DNA of 64,000 nucleotides from an uncultured Eubacteriales bacterium (GTDB taxonomy: Bacteria > Bacillota > Clostridia > Peptostreptococcales > Anaerovoracaceae): contig UQNJ01000008.1 of assembly GCA_900542295.1 (NCBI GenBank), positions 1 through 64,000 of the forward strand. The letters run 5' to 3'. The notes under the pieces are model-generated. The model was not told where the DNA came from. It searched no databases and worked only from the letters and a program-made list of their open reading frames with translations. This document shows positions 14,175-23,635 of this stretch, piece after piece; positions within the stretch are counted from its first letter, which is position 1; each line of letters opens with the position of its first letter. Position numbers and translations under genes: made by a program.

Positions 14175-15144
14175 CAGAGTTGAACTTTTCGGTAATTTGG
14201 ATGCCAATCTGGATGTTATTAGAGAAGCTACCGGAGTCGAGATTTTTCAGAGAGACGACGGATTGATATTTAAAGCTGACGAAAGCAGTACAAAAGAACA
14301 GCAGCAAGCATCACTTGACATGGCGCAGAGCATAGTTGAAGAATTTGCAGATATTATTCAGTCGGGAGAAAATCTTGACAGGCAGAAAGCTTCTTATGTT
14401 GCAGGGCTTAAAAAAGAAGGTCTGTCTTATGCCAAAAGTAACATAGCAAAGGATGTGATTTGCTTCACCCATAAAGGAAAGCCTCTTAAACCAAAGACTA
14501 TAGGTCAGAAGAAATATGTCGAAAGTATTCGCAAAAAAGATGTGGTATTCGGTATCGGCCCGGCGGGAACGGGAAAGACATATATAGCTGTTGCCATGGC
14601 GGTAAATGCTTTCAAGAACAAAGAAGTACAGAAGATAATCCTTGCAAGACCGGCAGTTGAAGCAGGCGAAAGACTGGGATTTTTGCCGGGAGACCTGCAA
14701 GATAAGGTTGATCCGTATCTCAGACCTTTGTATGACGCTCTTTATGATGTGCTTGGCAGAGACGCCGCTCTCAGGCTAAAAGAAAAAGAAGTGATAGAAG
14801 TGGTTCCACTTGCATATATGAGAGGACGAACACTTGATAATGCTTTTATAATACTGGACGAAGCACAGAACACCACGAGAGAACAGATGAAAATGTTTCT
14901 TACGAGGATGGGATTCGGTTCAAAAGTCGTGGTTACAGGAGATGTGACACAGATAGATTTACCAAGAGGCAAAAAATCCGGTCTTGTGGAGGCCTCGAGA
15001 GTGCTTAGAAATGTGGACGACATAGATTTTTGCTATTTAAAAGATACAGATGTTGTAAGACATGAACTTGTAAAGAAGATAATCAATGCTTATGACAGAT
15101 ATTACAAGAAATATCCGGAGGAAGAAGATGAAAATATATCTTGA
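14140..15144 (+). CDS. phoH: PhoH family ATPase
   Basis: A 334-residue P-loop protein. The N-terminal 100 residues contain the PhoH-specific alpha/beta segment; the ATPase core has Walker A GPAGTGKTYIA near residue 143, LARPAVEAGERLGFLPGDL, Walker B FIILDEAQNTT and VVTGDVTQIDLPRGKKSGL. PhoH proteins bind ATP and RNA and are commonly encoded directly before ybeY, as here, which points to a role in RNA or ribosome quality control. The start is TTG with AGGAG upstream, inside yqfD. It overlaps ybeY by 17 nt. Confidence 0.93.
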   Translation: MDRKIQIVPEIDRVELFGNLDANLDVIREATGVEIFQRDDGLIFKADESSTKEQQQASLDMAQSIVEEFADIIQSGENLDRQKASYVAGLKKEGLSYAKSNIAKDVICFTHKGKPLKPKTIGQKKYVESIRKKDVVFGIGPAGTGKTYIAVAMAVNAFKNKEVQKIILARPAVEAGERLGFLPGDLQDKVDPYLRPLYDALYDVLGRDAALRLKEKEVIEVVPLAYMRGRTLDNAFIILDEAQNTTREQMKMFLTRMGFGSKVVVTGDVTQIDLPRGKKSGLVEASRVLRNVDDIDFCYLKDTDVVRHELVKKIINAYDRYYKKYPEEEDENIS

Positions 15145-15580
15145 GGAAGGACAGGCTCTCAGCCCGGAGATGTGTGATAAGCTGCAAAGAGCGGCAGAGC
15201 TTGTGCTCGAGACCGAAAATGTATGCGGTGAAAATGCCGAAATAAGTCTGACGCTGGTTTCTCCCGAAGAAATAAAAGAATTAAACCGTGATTATCGTGG
15301 TGTGGACAGCGTAACAGATGTTCTCTCTTTTCCTCAATTTGAAAGTGTTGAGGACATGCCTGAAGAGGGGGAAATCTGTTTGGGTGATGTGGTGATTTGC
15401 CGTGACAGGGTCATAGAGCAGGCTGAAGAATTCGGACATTCATACGATAGAGAATTTGTATACCTGTTTGTTCACAGTATGCTTCATCTGATTGGTTATG
15501 ACCATATGAAAGAAGATGAAAAGGCTGTAATGAGAAATAAAGAAGAAGAAGTAATGAACCGGATGGATTTGAGGAGGTAA
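15128..15580 (+). CDS. ybeY: endoribonuclease YbeY
   Basis: A 150-residue zinc-dependent RNase that takes part in 16S rRNA 3'-end maturation and 70S quality control. The metal motif H-x3-H-x5-H is present as HSMLHLIGYDH, preceded by the RGVDSVTDVLSFP signature. The ATG at 15128 (MKIYLEEGQAL) is preferred over the in-frame upstream codon at 15086 because it follows GGAGGA by 5 nt and matches family length. It lies between phoH and cdd; the diacylglycerol-kinase gene often found here in other Firmicutes is absent. Confidence 0.94.
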   Translation: MKIYLEEGQALSPEMCDKLQRAAELVLETENVCGENAEISLTLVSPEEIKELNRDYRGVDSVTDVLSFPQFESVEDMPEEGEICLGDVVICRDRVIEQAEEFGHSYDREFVYLFVHSMLHLIGYDHMKEDEKAVMRNKEEEVMNRMDLRR

Positions 15581-15583
15581 GTT

Positions 15584-15964
15584 ATGAAGTACAGAGAACT
15601 TTATGAAAAAGCTTGCAGTATGCTTCCGAGAGCATATGCGCCGTTTTCCAAGTTTAAGGTGGGAGCAGCGCTGCTTTCTAAGGGCGGAGAAGTATTCACA
15701 GGGGTAAATGTTGAAAATTCTTCTTTCGGAGCAACCATATGTGCGGAGAGAACAGCTTTTGTCAAAGCGATTTCAGAAGGAGAAAGAGAATTTGAAGCAA
15801 TAGCCATTGTTTCAAGCGAGGGTGAAGCATGGCCGTGCGGAATATGCAGGCAGTTTATGAAAGAATTTTGTGACGATGATTTTAAGATAATAACAGGAGA
15901 CGATGTGGATTCTCTAAGCGTTTATACTATGGATGAAATACTTCCGGAGGGATTTCGCCTATGA
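15584..15964 (+). CDS. cdd: cytidine deaminase
   Basis: A 126-residue homotetrameric-type deaminase that converts cytidine and deoxycytidine to uridine forms for pyrimidine salvage. Zinc and catalytic motifs are CAERTAF (with the catalytic Glu) and PCGICRQ; the substrate motif is FKVGAALLSKGGEVFTGVNV followed by ENSSFGATI. Length is slightly short but complete. It begins 3 nt after the ybeY stop, with GAGGAGG upstream, and overlaps era by 4 nt (ATGA). Confidence 0.95.
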   Translation: MKYRELYEKACSMLPRAYAPFSKFKVGAALLSKGGEVFTGVNVENSSFGATICAERTAFVKAISEGEREFEAIAIVSSEGEAWPCGICRQFMKEFCDDDFKIITGDDVDSLSVYTMDEILPEGFRL

Positions 15965-16872
15965 AAACAGGATTTATAGGGATAGTAGGAAGACCTAATG
16001 TCGGAAAGTCAACTCTTATGAATTCCATACTGGGAGAAAAAGTTGCAATAACGGCAGATAAGCCGCAGACAACAAGAAATACAATAAGAGGGATATATAC
16101 AAGACTTCCGGCAGAAGATGAAAATTCAGAAAAAAATGACGGAGTTCAGATGGTATTCATAGATACGCCCGGTATTCACAAGCCTCACAGCAAACTTGGA
16201 GCTTATATGACAGAGGCGGCGGTGAATACTTTTAAAGAGGTGGATGTTATCCTGTTCCTTGTAGACAGCGCTATAGAAAAGGGACCCGGCGACAGATATA
16301 TCTTAGAAATGCTTAAAGACATCGATACTCCCAAAATTCTTGTTATAAACAAGATAGACAAGATGGAGCCGTCAGAATTTAAAGAAACTTATGATACTTA
16401 TGAAAAAATGGGAATATTCGATTGCATATACGGAACATCGGCTTTAAACGGAAAGAATGTCGATGAGCTTTGCAGTGCTATAGAGAATTTCCTCGAAGAC
16501 GGACCTATGTATTTTCCTGCCGATATGATAACCGATCACCCGGAAAGATTCATAGTAAGTGAAATAATAAGAGAAAAAATTCTCCATTATCTTCAGGATG
16601 AAGTTCCTCATGGTGTAGCAGTTGAAATAGAAAGCTTTAAAGAAGAGGAAAGGATTACCCGGATAGGTGCCGTAATATATTGTGAGAAAAAATCACATAA
16701 AGGTATAATTATAGGCAGAGAGGGTAAAAAACTCAAGGGGATAGGTAAGAGCGCAAGACTTGAGATAGAAGCACTTTTGGGGTGTAAAGTTTACCTTGAA
16801 CTATGGGTAAAGATTAAAGAAAACTGGCGTGATTCCGACTTTGCACTTTCAAATTTCGGTTATAAGGATTAA
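15961..16872 (+). CDS. era: GTPase Era
   Basis: A 303-residue ribosome-assembly GTPase. G1 is GRPNVGKSTLMN, G3 FIDTPGIHKPHSKLG, G4 NKIDK, and a C-terminal KH domain (IIIGREGKKLKGIGKSARLE) binds the 3' end of 16S rRNA. It is complete and of usual length. The ybeY-cdd-era-recO order is the standard Firmicute arrangement and places it in a housekeeping operon. Confidence 0.97.
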   Translation: MKTGFIGIVGRPNVGKSTLMNSILGEKVAITADKPQTTRNTIRGIYTRLPAEDENSEKNDGVQMVFIDTPGIHKPHSKLGAYMTEAAVNTFKEVDVILFLVDSAIEKGPGDRYILEMLKDIDTPKILVINKIDKMEPSEFKETYDTYEKMGIFDCIYGTSALNGKNVDELCSAIENFLEDGPMYFPADMITDHPERFIVSEIIREKILHYLQDEVPHGVAVEIESFKEEERITRIGAVIYCEKKSHKGIIIGREGKKLKGIGKSARLEIEALLGCKVYLELWVKIKENWRDSDFALSNFGYKD

Positions 16873-16877
16873 ATTAT

Positions 16878-17642
16878 ATGGTAACTGATACAGAGGGAAT
16901 CGTACTCAGGCAGGTAAAGGCGGCAGGCGGCCGCAGGATGATTTCTTTATTTTCTAAAAAATTCGGAAAAATAAGCGTAGGAACAGGTATGACTGAGGGT
17001 GGCAGAAGCAAGACTGCTTTAGCGGTGAGACCGTTCAGCTACGGAAGATATGAGCTTTTTAAAAGTCGTGATAACTATAATCTAAACAGTGGTCATGTTA
17101 TAAAAAGTTACTATAGTCTTGGAGAAAATTTGGATAAATACATGGCGGCATCTTATGTGCTCGAGTTGACGGACAAAATTTTGCCGGAAGAATTGCCGCA
17201 GCCCAAAATCTTTACACTTTTGACAGACTTTCTGAATGCAACGGAAAAAAGGGAGAAAAAGCATAAGACTCTTGTTATGGCATATATTGTCAAGCTCCTT
17301 GACGCATTAGGCACGATGCCGGAAACAGATTCGTGTACATGCTGCGGAGCTGAGATACAAAAGCAAAGTGACGGCGGGTATATATTTTTCAGCGTAGAGG
17401 AAGGCGGAATTTTATGCAGTAAATGCGCCGCAGACATATCTTCAGCGGAGAACCGACCATTGATTTATAAGACGGATTTTGATATAATTGAAATATTAAA
17501 ATATTTTCAAAGAATGCCTATGCAAGCTTTTGAAAAAATAGCCCTTGATGATAAAATCCAAGATGAGCTGCAAAGGATAATGAAAGAATACATATCCTAT
17601 CACATGGATATAAAAGGATTAAAAAGCGAAAGCTTCTTCTAA
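16878..17642 (+). CDS. recO: DNA repair protein RecO
   Basis: A 254-residue recombination mediator of the RecFOR pathway. The N-terminal OB fold (TDTEGIVLRQVKAAGGRRMI, then LFSKKFGKISVGTGM) binds DNA and SSB. A central helical region follows, with a zinc site of the type CTCCGAE ... GILCSKCA around residues 151-185. It is complete and starts 5 nt after era. The ribosome-binding site is weak (AAGGATTAAATTAT), suggesting coupled or low-level translation. Confidence 0.93.
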   Translation: MVTDTEGIVLRQVKAAGGRRMISLFSKKFGKISVGTGMTEGGRSKTALAVRPFSYGRYELFKSRDNYNLNSGHVIKSYYSLGENLDKYMAASYVLELTDKILPEELPQPKIFTLLTDFLNATEKREKKHKTLVMAYIVKLLDALGTMPETDSCTCCGAEIQKQSDGGYIFFSVEEGGILCSKCAADISSAENRPLIYKTDFDIIEILKYFQRMPMQAFEKIALDDKIQDELQRIMKEYISYHMDIKGLKSESFF

Positions 17643-17671
17643 AATGAATAATACTTAAGGGAGGTATTGAA

Positions 17672-18352
17672 ATGGAAATTACTTTGGAAAAAATCGAACT
17701 GGTAAAAGACAGAACAGGCGTATCATATAAAGAAGCAAAAGAAGCTCTTGAAGCAGCTGATGGGAGTGTTGTTGACGCTATAATCGCCATCGAAGAAAAT
17801 GTCAATATCAAATCCTCAGGAAAGGCGGGAGACTTTGCGGAAGAAACGGTTGAAAAAGTAAAAGAGCTGGTTAAGAAAGGCAATGTCACCAAAATATCAG
17901 TTAAAAGGGATGATGAAACAATAGTTAATATTCCTGTAAATGTGGGGCTTATAGGAACCCTTGTTGCTCCTTGGGGAATATTGGCGGCAGCTGTTGCAGC
18001 ATTTGGATTCAAGTGCCGGATAGAATTGACAAAGGATGACGGCAGTGTGGTTGATGTGAGCAAAAGAGCAGAAAACCTTGCCAGCGATGTCAGAGAAAAA
18101 GGCAGTGCAGTTGTTGACGAGGTAGTCGCAAAAGGTACTGCTATATATGATGATGTAAAGGAAAAAGCACCGGAAGTAGTCAGCGATATAAAGGAAAAGA
18201 GTGCCGACGCATACAAAACAGCGGCAGATAAGGCTACGGATGTATGGAATGGAATAAAAGAAAGAAAGAATGAAGCAGAAGAAGCGGTAGAAGACGCATT
18301 TGATGCAGCAGAAGAAAAGATAGAAGATATTTTTGTAAACGAAACAAAATAA
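17672..18352 (+). CDS. DUF4342 protein with UBA-like N-terminus
   Basis: A 226-residue protein. Residues 1-45 resemble a UBA/EF-Ts-like helical bundle (TLEKIELVKDRTGVSYKEAK, then EALEAADGSVVDAI). The middle has the DUF4342 core VNIPVNVGLIGTLVAPWGIL, then AAAVAAFGFKC, a hydrophobic segment. The last 90 residues are a charged alanine-rich coiled tail with KEKAPEVVSDIKEKSADAY, resembling apolipophorin- or LEA-like amphipathic helices. Function is unknown; a membrane-surface role is inferred. It has an excellent GGGAGG site, lies between recO and glyS, and is a common companion there in Clostridia. Confidence 0.8.
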   Translation: MEITLEKIELVKDRTGVSYKEAKEALEAADGSVVDAIIAIEENVNIKSSGKAGDFAEETVEKVKELVKKGNVTKISVKRDDETIVNIPVNVGLIGTLVAPWGILAAAVAAFGFKCRIELTKDDGSVVDVSKRAENLASDVREKGSAVVDEVVAKGTAIYDDVKEKAPEVVSDIKEKSADAYKTAADKATDVWNGIKERKNEAEEAVEDAFDAAEEKIEDIFVNETK

Positions 18353-18386
18353 AAGAAAAGATTAAGATAGGTAGGGTTTATCAGAC

Positions 18387-19790
18387 ATGAAAAAAGACAT
18401 AACAATGGAAAAAATTGTAGCCTTGGCGAAGAACAGAGGATTTATTTTCCCGGGTTCTGAAATCTACGGCGGACTTGCCAATACATGGGATTACGGTCCT
18501 CTTGGCGTGGAATTCAAAAATAATGTTAAAAAAGCATGGTGGAGAAAGTTCGTACAGGAGACAAAGTATAATGTAGGACTTGATGCCGCTATTTTGATGA
18601 ATCCCAAGACATGGGTTGCTTCCGGTCATGTAGGGGGCTTTTCCGATCCGCTAATTGACTGCAAGGGATGCAAAGCAAGATTCAGGGCTGATAAGCTCAT
18701 AGAAGAATATATGCACGAAAACAATATCGACGGCATAGTGGTTGACGGATGGTCCAACGAGAAACTTGAAGAATATATCAAAGAAAACAATATCGCATGT
18801 CCTGAGTGCGGCAAGACTGATTTTACAGGAATTCGCCAGTTCAATCTTATGTTTAAAACTTTTCAGGGAGTAACTGAGGATTCAAAATCAGAGATATATT
18901 TAAGACCTGAGACTGCTCAGGGAATATTTGTAAATTTCAGAAATGTTCAGAGAACCGCAAGGAAGAAAGTGCCTTTCGGAATTGCGCAGATAGGTAAGTC
19001 TTTCAGAAATGAAATTACTCCGGGAAACTTCACTTTCAGAACAAGAGAATTTGAACAGATGGAACTCGAATTCTTCTGCAAGCCGGGTACAGATCTTGAA
19101 TGGTTTGAATACTGGAAAGCATATTGCGTAAATTTCCTCAAGAGTCTTGGCATGGATATGGATAATATCAGAACAAGAGACCATGAAAAAGAAGAACTTT
19201 CTCATTACAGCAATGCTACTACAGATATAGAATATCTGTTCCCGTTTGGATGGGGAGAACTGTGGGGAATAGCCGACAGAACAGATTTTGACCTGACTCA
19301 GCATATCAACACTTCCAACCAGGATTTAAGCTATGTAGATTCGGAAACAGGAGAAAAATATGTACCGTTTGTTATAGAACCGTCATTGGGAGCTGACCGT
19401 GTTGCACTGGCATTCCTTGTAGATGCATATAATGAAGAAGTTCTTACAGATGCAAACGGCAAAGAGGATGTTAGAACTGTATTGAAGTTCCATCCGGCTT
19501 TGGCTCCGTTTAAAGCGGCTGTTCTGCCTCTTGCAAAGAAGCTTGCGCCTGTGGCAGAGCCTATACATGAAGAACTTTCCAAATATTTCATGACTGACTA
19601 TGACGTATCAGGCTCAATAGGAAAGAGATACAGAAGAGAAGACGAGATAGGAACTCCGTTCTGTATTTGTGTGGATTTTGATACTGAAACAGACGGATGT
19701 GTAACAGTAAGAGACAGAGATACGATGGAACAAGTTAGAATTCCGGTATCGGAAGTACGCTCATATATAGAAGAAAGATTGTCGTTTTAA
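18387..19790 (+). CDS. glyS: glycyl-tRNA synthetase, homodimeric type
   Basis: A 467-residue class II synthetase that charges tRNA-Gly. It has the GlyQS N-terminus (RGFIFPGSEIYGGLANTWDY, then GPLG), the zinc-like insertion with CKGCKARF and CPECGK, motif 2 FRNEITPGNFTFRTREFEQM, and motif 3 GADRVALAFL. The C-terminal anticodon-binding domain follows. It is the single-chain alpha2 enzyme, not the alpha2-beta2 form. No T-box leader is evident in the 34-nt gap upstream, so it probably depends on read-through of the operon. Confidence 0.97.
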   Translation: MKKDITMEKIVALAKNRGFIFPGSEIYGGLANTWDYGPLGVEFKNNVKKAWWRKFVQETKYNVGLDAAILMNPKTWVASGHVGGFSDPLIDCKGCKARFRADKLIEEYMHENNIDGIVVDGWSNEKLEEYIKENNIACPECGKTDFTGIRQFNLMFKTFQGVTEDSKSEIYLRPETAQGIFVNFRNVQRTARKKVPFGIAQIGKSFRNEITPGNFTFRTREFEQMELEFFCKPGTDLEWFEYWKAYCVNFLKSLGMDMDNIRTRDHEKEELSHYSNATTDIEYLFPFGWGELWGIADRTDFDLTQHINTSNQDLSYVDSETGEKYVPFVIEPSLGADRVALAFLVDAYNEEVLTDANGKEDVRTVLKFHPALAPFKAAVLPLAKKLAPVAEPIHEELSKYFMTDYDVSGSIGKRYRREDEIGTPFCICVDFDTETDGCVTVRDRDTMEQVRIPVSEVRSYIEERLSF

Positions 19791-19809
19791 TTGACAGAAA
19801 GGCCGACAT

Positions 19810-22062
19810 ATGGGAGAATTGCTCTGCTCTTTCAATGAAGGGAACAAGCAGATGAGAAGCCTCCTTGGAGATAAGGGGGCAAATCTTTCCGAAATGACGG
19901 GAATTGGTCTGCCGGTGCCATTTGGGTTCGTGGTTACGACAAAAGCCTGCAATGATTTCTTTGATGGCGGCAATGTACTTAGCAGTCAAATCATCGAAGA
20001 GATGGAGGCAAAGATAAGAGAAATAGAAGAAGTGACAGGTAAGAAATTCGGCAGCGGGGAAAACCCGCTGCTTGTTTCAGTGCGTACAAGCAATGTCATA
20101 AATATTCCGGCAATGGCAGGAAGTATCCTTAATCTTGGGCTTAATGATGAGACTTTTAAGGGATTGACAAAAATGGGAGATATGGAATTTGCCCTTGATT
20201 GTTATACGAGATTTCTAAGAACTTACGGCTCCATTGTAAGAAATATCCCTCAGAAAAGCTTTATTTCAGCTTATGAGGAAATAAAGAAAAAGGCAGAAGA
20301 AGTCGGGGAAAATCAGTATTCGGAAGAAGCCGTACTGTTTGACGCAATCAAAGAGTATAAGTCCATAATACTTAAGCGCACAGGAAGAGCTTTTCCGGAA
20401 AATCCTTTTGAACAGCTGAAGGAAGCAGTAAGTGCTATTCTCAACAGATGGAATTCTTACGCAGTAAGATCATACAGAGAGCTTCATGAAATTCCAAAAG
20501 AGACAGGCACTGCCGTTGTTGTACAGGCTATGGCTTTTGGAAACATAGACGAAAAGTCATGTACCGGCATGGTGTTTACAAGAGAGCCTAATACCGGTGA
20601 GAAGGTAACATGCGGCAGGTTTATGATGAAGAGCCAGGGCGGTGATGATTATTTCAGAGATATGAAAGCCGTTAAAATTGAAAAATTAGAGGATTTTTTC
20701 CCTGAGCTTAATGAAAAATTTTTAAGAATGGCGCAGCTGCTTGAAAATTATTACAAGAATATGCAGGAAATAGAGTTTACTGTTGAGAGAGGCAAGCTTT
20801 ACCTGCTGGAGGCAAAAGCAGCAGGAAGAACTCCTTCGGCATCGGTTAAAATAGCGGTTGACATGGTTGACGAGGGTATCGTAGACCGTGCAACTTCGGT
20901 AGCGAACATGAGGGCTGAGGATGTAAACAAACTGGTTCTTTCTCAGTTTGCAAACGGTGATGAGGTTGATGAGGAAACTTTAGAAAACTTTAATAAGATA
21001 TTGGAATGGGCGGATGATTTCCGCTCTGTAGGCATAAGAGCTAATATAGATACTCCGGAGGATGCATTGATGGCCCTTAACCTGGGAGCAGAAGGAGTAG
21101 GTCTTTGCCGCAGCGAGCATATGTTTTTTGATGAAAAAAGAATATATGATTTTATCAGAATGATAATTGCAGATGATGAATATGAAAGAAGTAAAGCCTT
21201 GTCATCAATGAAGCCGTATCAGAAAGAGGACTTTAAACGAATCTTTGAGATAATGGAAGACAGGCCTGTTACCATAAGACTTTTGGACCCATCATTTCAC
21301 AGGTTTCTGCCTCATACCGAAGCTGATATTAAAAAGCTTGCAAGAAAACTTAGGATTCCCGAGAAAAAGCTTGCAGCCAAGATTTTGCTGATGAAAGAGG
21401 AAAATCCGGCAATGGGTAAAAGAGGCAGCAGACTTGCCGTACTTCATCCGGAGATCGTTATGATGCAGACGGAGGCGATAGTAGAGGCTGCAATTGAAGT
21501 CAGTGAAAATACAGACAGCGAATTGAACATATCAATAATGGTACCGTTTATCAGTTCGGTCAGAGAGTTTATGAATGTGAAGGATACTATACAAAAGGCT
21601 GTCGATTCTTGTCTGGGAAGCGACAGAAAGAAGATGGAGTTTGCTGTTGGAACTATGATAGAAACACCAAGGGCAGCGCTCCTTTCGGATATGATAGCAG
21701 AACAGGCGGATTTTTTCTCTTTCGGAACTAATGATTTGACGGAGCTTGTATATGGTATTTCTAAGGAAGATACAGATAACATGATAGAAGAGTATGTGAG
21801 AAAAGACATATTAGACAAAAACCCACTATATTCCTTAGATAAGAGAGGAGTGGGAAGGATGATAGAAATGTCTGTAATGCTGGGAAGAAAGACTAAGCCT
21901 AAGATAAAGATGGGAATCTGCGGTGAGCATGCTGCTGACCCGGATACCATAGAATTCTGTCAGTCTATAGGAATAAATTATTTTTCATGTTCCACTTTGC
22001 GAATACCCGGAGCGAGGCTTGCCGCTGCACAGGCAGAAATAAAGAGCAGGGGTGAGAAGTAA
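19810..22062 (+). CDS. pyruvate phosphate dikinase-like protein lacking the phosphohistidine domain
   Basis: A 750-residue homologue of PPDK (usually about 870-890). The ATP-grasp-like N-terminus is recognisable (GDKGANLSEMTGIGLPVPFG; LLVSVRTSNVINIPAMAG; VFTREPNTGE). At residues 372-400 it passes from VNKLVLSQFANGDEVDEETL straight to ILEWADDFRSVGIRANIDTP. The central swivelling domain of roughly 120 residues with the catalytic His (GGMTSHAAVVARG in PPDK) is missing. The C-terminal PEP/pyruvate barrel keeps its active-site residues (GVGLCRSEHMFF, TIRLLDPS, GTMIETPRAAL, FGTNDLTEL, CGEH, and the catalytic Cys of SCSTLRIP). Without the His carrier it cannot do the normal reaction. The usual SVRSGA loop is also altered. 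It follows glyS, where clostridial ppdK often sits. Confidence 0.87.
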   Translation: MGELLCSFNEGNKQMRSLLGDKGANLSEMTGIGLPVPFGFVVTTKACNDFFDGGNVLSSQIIEEMEAKIREIEEVTGKKFGSGENPLLVSVRTSNVINIPAMAGSILNLGLNDETFKGLTKMGDMEFALDCYTRFLRTYGSIVRNIPQKSFISAYEEIKKKAEEVGENQYSEEAVLFDAIKEYKSIILKRTGRAFPENPFEQLKEAVSAILNRWNSYAVRSYRELHEIPKETGTAVVVQAMAFGNIDEKSCTGMVFTREPNTGEKVTCGRFMMKSQGGDDYFRDMKAVKIEKLEDFFPELNEKFLRMAQLLENYYKNMQEIEFTVERGKLYLLEAKAAGRTPSASVKIAVDMVDEGIVDRATSVANMRAEDVNKLVLSQFANGDEVDEETLENFNKILEWADDFRSVGIRANIDTPEDALMALNLGAEGVGLCRSEHMFFDEKRIYDFIRMIIADDEYERSKALSSMKPYQKEDFKRIFEIMEDRPVTIRLLDPSFHRFLPHTEADIKKLARKLRIPEKKLAAKILLMKEENPAMGKRGSRLAVLHPEIVMMQTEAIVEAAIEVSENTDSELNISIMVPFISSVREFMNVKDTIQKAVDSCLGSDRKKMEFAVGTMIETPRAALLSDMIAEQADFFSFGTNDLTELVYGISKEDTDNMIEEYVRKDILDKNPLYSLDKRGVGRMIEMSVMLGRKTKPKIKMGICGEHAADPDTIEFCQSIGINYFSCSTLRIPGARLAAAQAEIKSRGEK

Positions 22063-22074
22063 ATCGATACAAAT

Positions 22075-22109
22075 GGCAAGATAGGCATATTTTATATGCT
22101 TATCCTGCC
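22075..22109. terminator. hairpin between convergent dikinase-like and permease genes
   Basis: A 15-bp imperfect stem (GGCAAGATAGGCATA with TATGCTTATCCTGCC) spans the permease stop codon. T tracts are poor on both sides, so termination is only probable. Confidence 0.4.
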
Positions 22110-23528
22110 GGAAACAAGAAGATATAAAGAAACTGCTGTCATTGCTGCAAGCAGAAGAAAGGCGATTTTATCTATGGTTTCGGGGAAAATTTTACTTCCG
22201 GTTTCTTTTCTTGCAATTACATAAAGAATTGTTCCGGGGGCATATAATACAGCCGATATGAGAAGATAGGTGATACCTCCGGCGTACAGCATCCATATTC
22301 CGTAAAGTGAGCCTATAACGGAATAAAGCCATACTGCCGATTTTCCGGATGAAGATAAATTTGACATTCCTTCTCCCTTTGCAGTTATCTTTAGGCAGTA
22401 GAAAGCTGAAAGGGCATATGGAACGATTATGGCGCTTGTTGCTATGGCATATATTACCTGATATGTCGCATCGTTAAAGTAAATTAAAATTAAAAATAAC
22501 TGAGTTACTATTGTAGTTATAAGTACGCCGCTTACAGGGGCGCCTTTTTTATTTTGTTTTGTAAAGACTTTTGGGAAACAGTGCTGCAATGCAGGTGCAT
22601 ATATACTGTCTACACACAAAATTGTGTAAGTGAACAGTGCTCCGCCTACTGATATTATAACTCCGATATTTACAAGAGCGCTTCCCCAAGGTCCCACTAC
22701 AGATTTTAGAAGAAATGCCATTGGAGGATTTCCTAAAGCAGCAAGCTCATCTGTGGCCATTACTCCCATGCTTAACACGGAAACTGTTACATATAGAATA
22801 AAGAGTGAGACAAAGGCCAGTATAGTGGCTTTTCCGGCTACAGAGGTGTTTTTTGCTCTTCCGGAAATTACAACAGCGCCTTCAATACCTATGAATACCC
22901 AGACAGTAGTATATACCGTTGATTTGACTTGTTCTATAAGAGAAAGTCCGCTTCCTGAGCCGGTAATGTTTTCGGTGAATACATCAATATCAAATGCACC
23001 GGCAAAAACGATTGCGACTATCATTACACCTATTGGAATTACTTTTGCTATGACTACTGCCGTATTGATGGATATAGCCTCGTTTACTCCGCCGAGAACG
23101 AGAAAACCGAAAAACCATACCATAAGAGAACCTAAAACCATGGAAATCAAGTTGGTTCCGTTTCCGAAAACAGGGAAAAAGTTCCCAAGGGAGTCAAAAA
23201 ATAAAGTGATAAAGGAAAGGTTTCCAAGCAAAGCGCTGAGCCAGAAACCCCATGCGGAATTGAATCCTATATATTCTCCGAAACCGGCTTTTGCATAGCT
23301 GTAAAGACCGCTGATAAGATGAGGCTTTACAACACTTAGTCTGAAAAAACACAGAGTAAGAGTAAGCATTCCCAATCCGCTTACAGCCCATCCTAAAAGT
23401 ACAGCCAGCGGGTATGCGCCGGAAGCGGCAAAATCTCCTGAGAGACTGAAAACCCCGCTGGCAAGAGTCGCACCTATAGCGAACAATGTTACTTTACCAA
23501 GACCAAGACCGTCATTTTGATTATTCAT
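22092..23528 (-). CDS. APC-family basic amino acid/polyamine antiporter-like permease
   Basis: A 478-residue membrane protein with about 12 helices. The N-terminus GKVTLFAIGATLASGVFSLS has the small-residue GxG loop of APC carriers, and the body resembles the ArcD/LysP/ornithine-antiporter branch (STVYTTVWVFIGIEGAVVIS). The substrate is probably a basic amino acid or amine. It is divergent from a sigma-54 activator whose sensor half resembles a lysine-fermentation dehydrogenase, so lysine, beta-lysine or a related diamino acid is the favoured cargo (inference). The ATG at 23528 lies 5 nt after AAGGGGG; an upstream TTG in frame is rejected. Confidence 0.85.
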   Translation of the reverse strand: MNNQNDGLGLGKVTLFAIGATLASGVFSLSGDFAASGAYPLAVLLGWAVSGLGMLTLTLCFFRLSVVKPHLISGLYSYAKAGFGEYIGFNSAWGFWLSALLGNLSFITLFFDSLGNFFPVFGNGTNLISMVLGSLMVWFFGFLVLGGVNEAISINTAVVIAKVIPIGVMIVAIVFAGAFDIDVFTENITGSGSGLSLIEQVKSTVYTTVWVFIGIEGAVVISGRAKNTSVAGKATILAFVSLFILYVTVSVLSMGVMATDELAALGNPPMAFLLKSVVGPWGSALVNIGVIISVGGALFTYTILCVDSIYAPALQHCFPKVFTKQNKKGAPVSGVLITTIVTQLFLILIYFNDATYQVIYAIATSAIIVPYALSAFYCLKITAKGEGMSNLSSSGKSAVWLYSVIGSLYGIWMLYAGGITYLLISAVLYAPGTILYVIARKETGSKIFPETIDKIAFLLLAAMTAVSLYLLVSGRISI

Positions 23529-23578
23529 AAAAACCCCCTTATACAAGTATTTGCCTTTTAGTTATTATTTACCGCAGC

Positions 23579-23592
23579 GTATTTTAAAATAC
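23579..23592. promoter_or_regulatory. 14-bp perfect palindrome in the divergent permease/activator region
   Basis: GTATTTTAAAATAC is self-complementary. It may be a binding site for the adjacent activator or only an AT-rich coincidence. No convincing sigma-54 -24/-12 promoter was found in 23529-23703. Confidence 0.3.
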
Positions 23593-23635
23593 AGAAAAAC
23601 AGAAAATAAAAACGATTCATAAGTAAATCAAAGTA

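Noticed and set aside
17518..18405. 295-codon minus-strand frame opposite recO and the DUF4342 gene
   Set aside because: It is a Ser/Ala-rich mirror of the charged repeats of the plus-strand protein, with no ribosome-binding site and two well-supported genes opposite.
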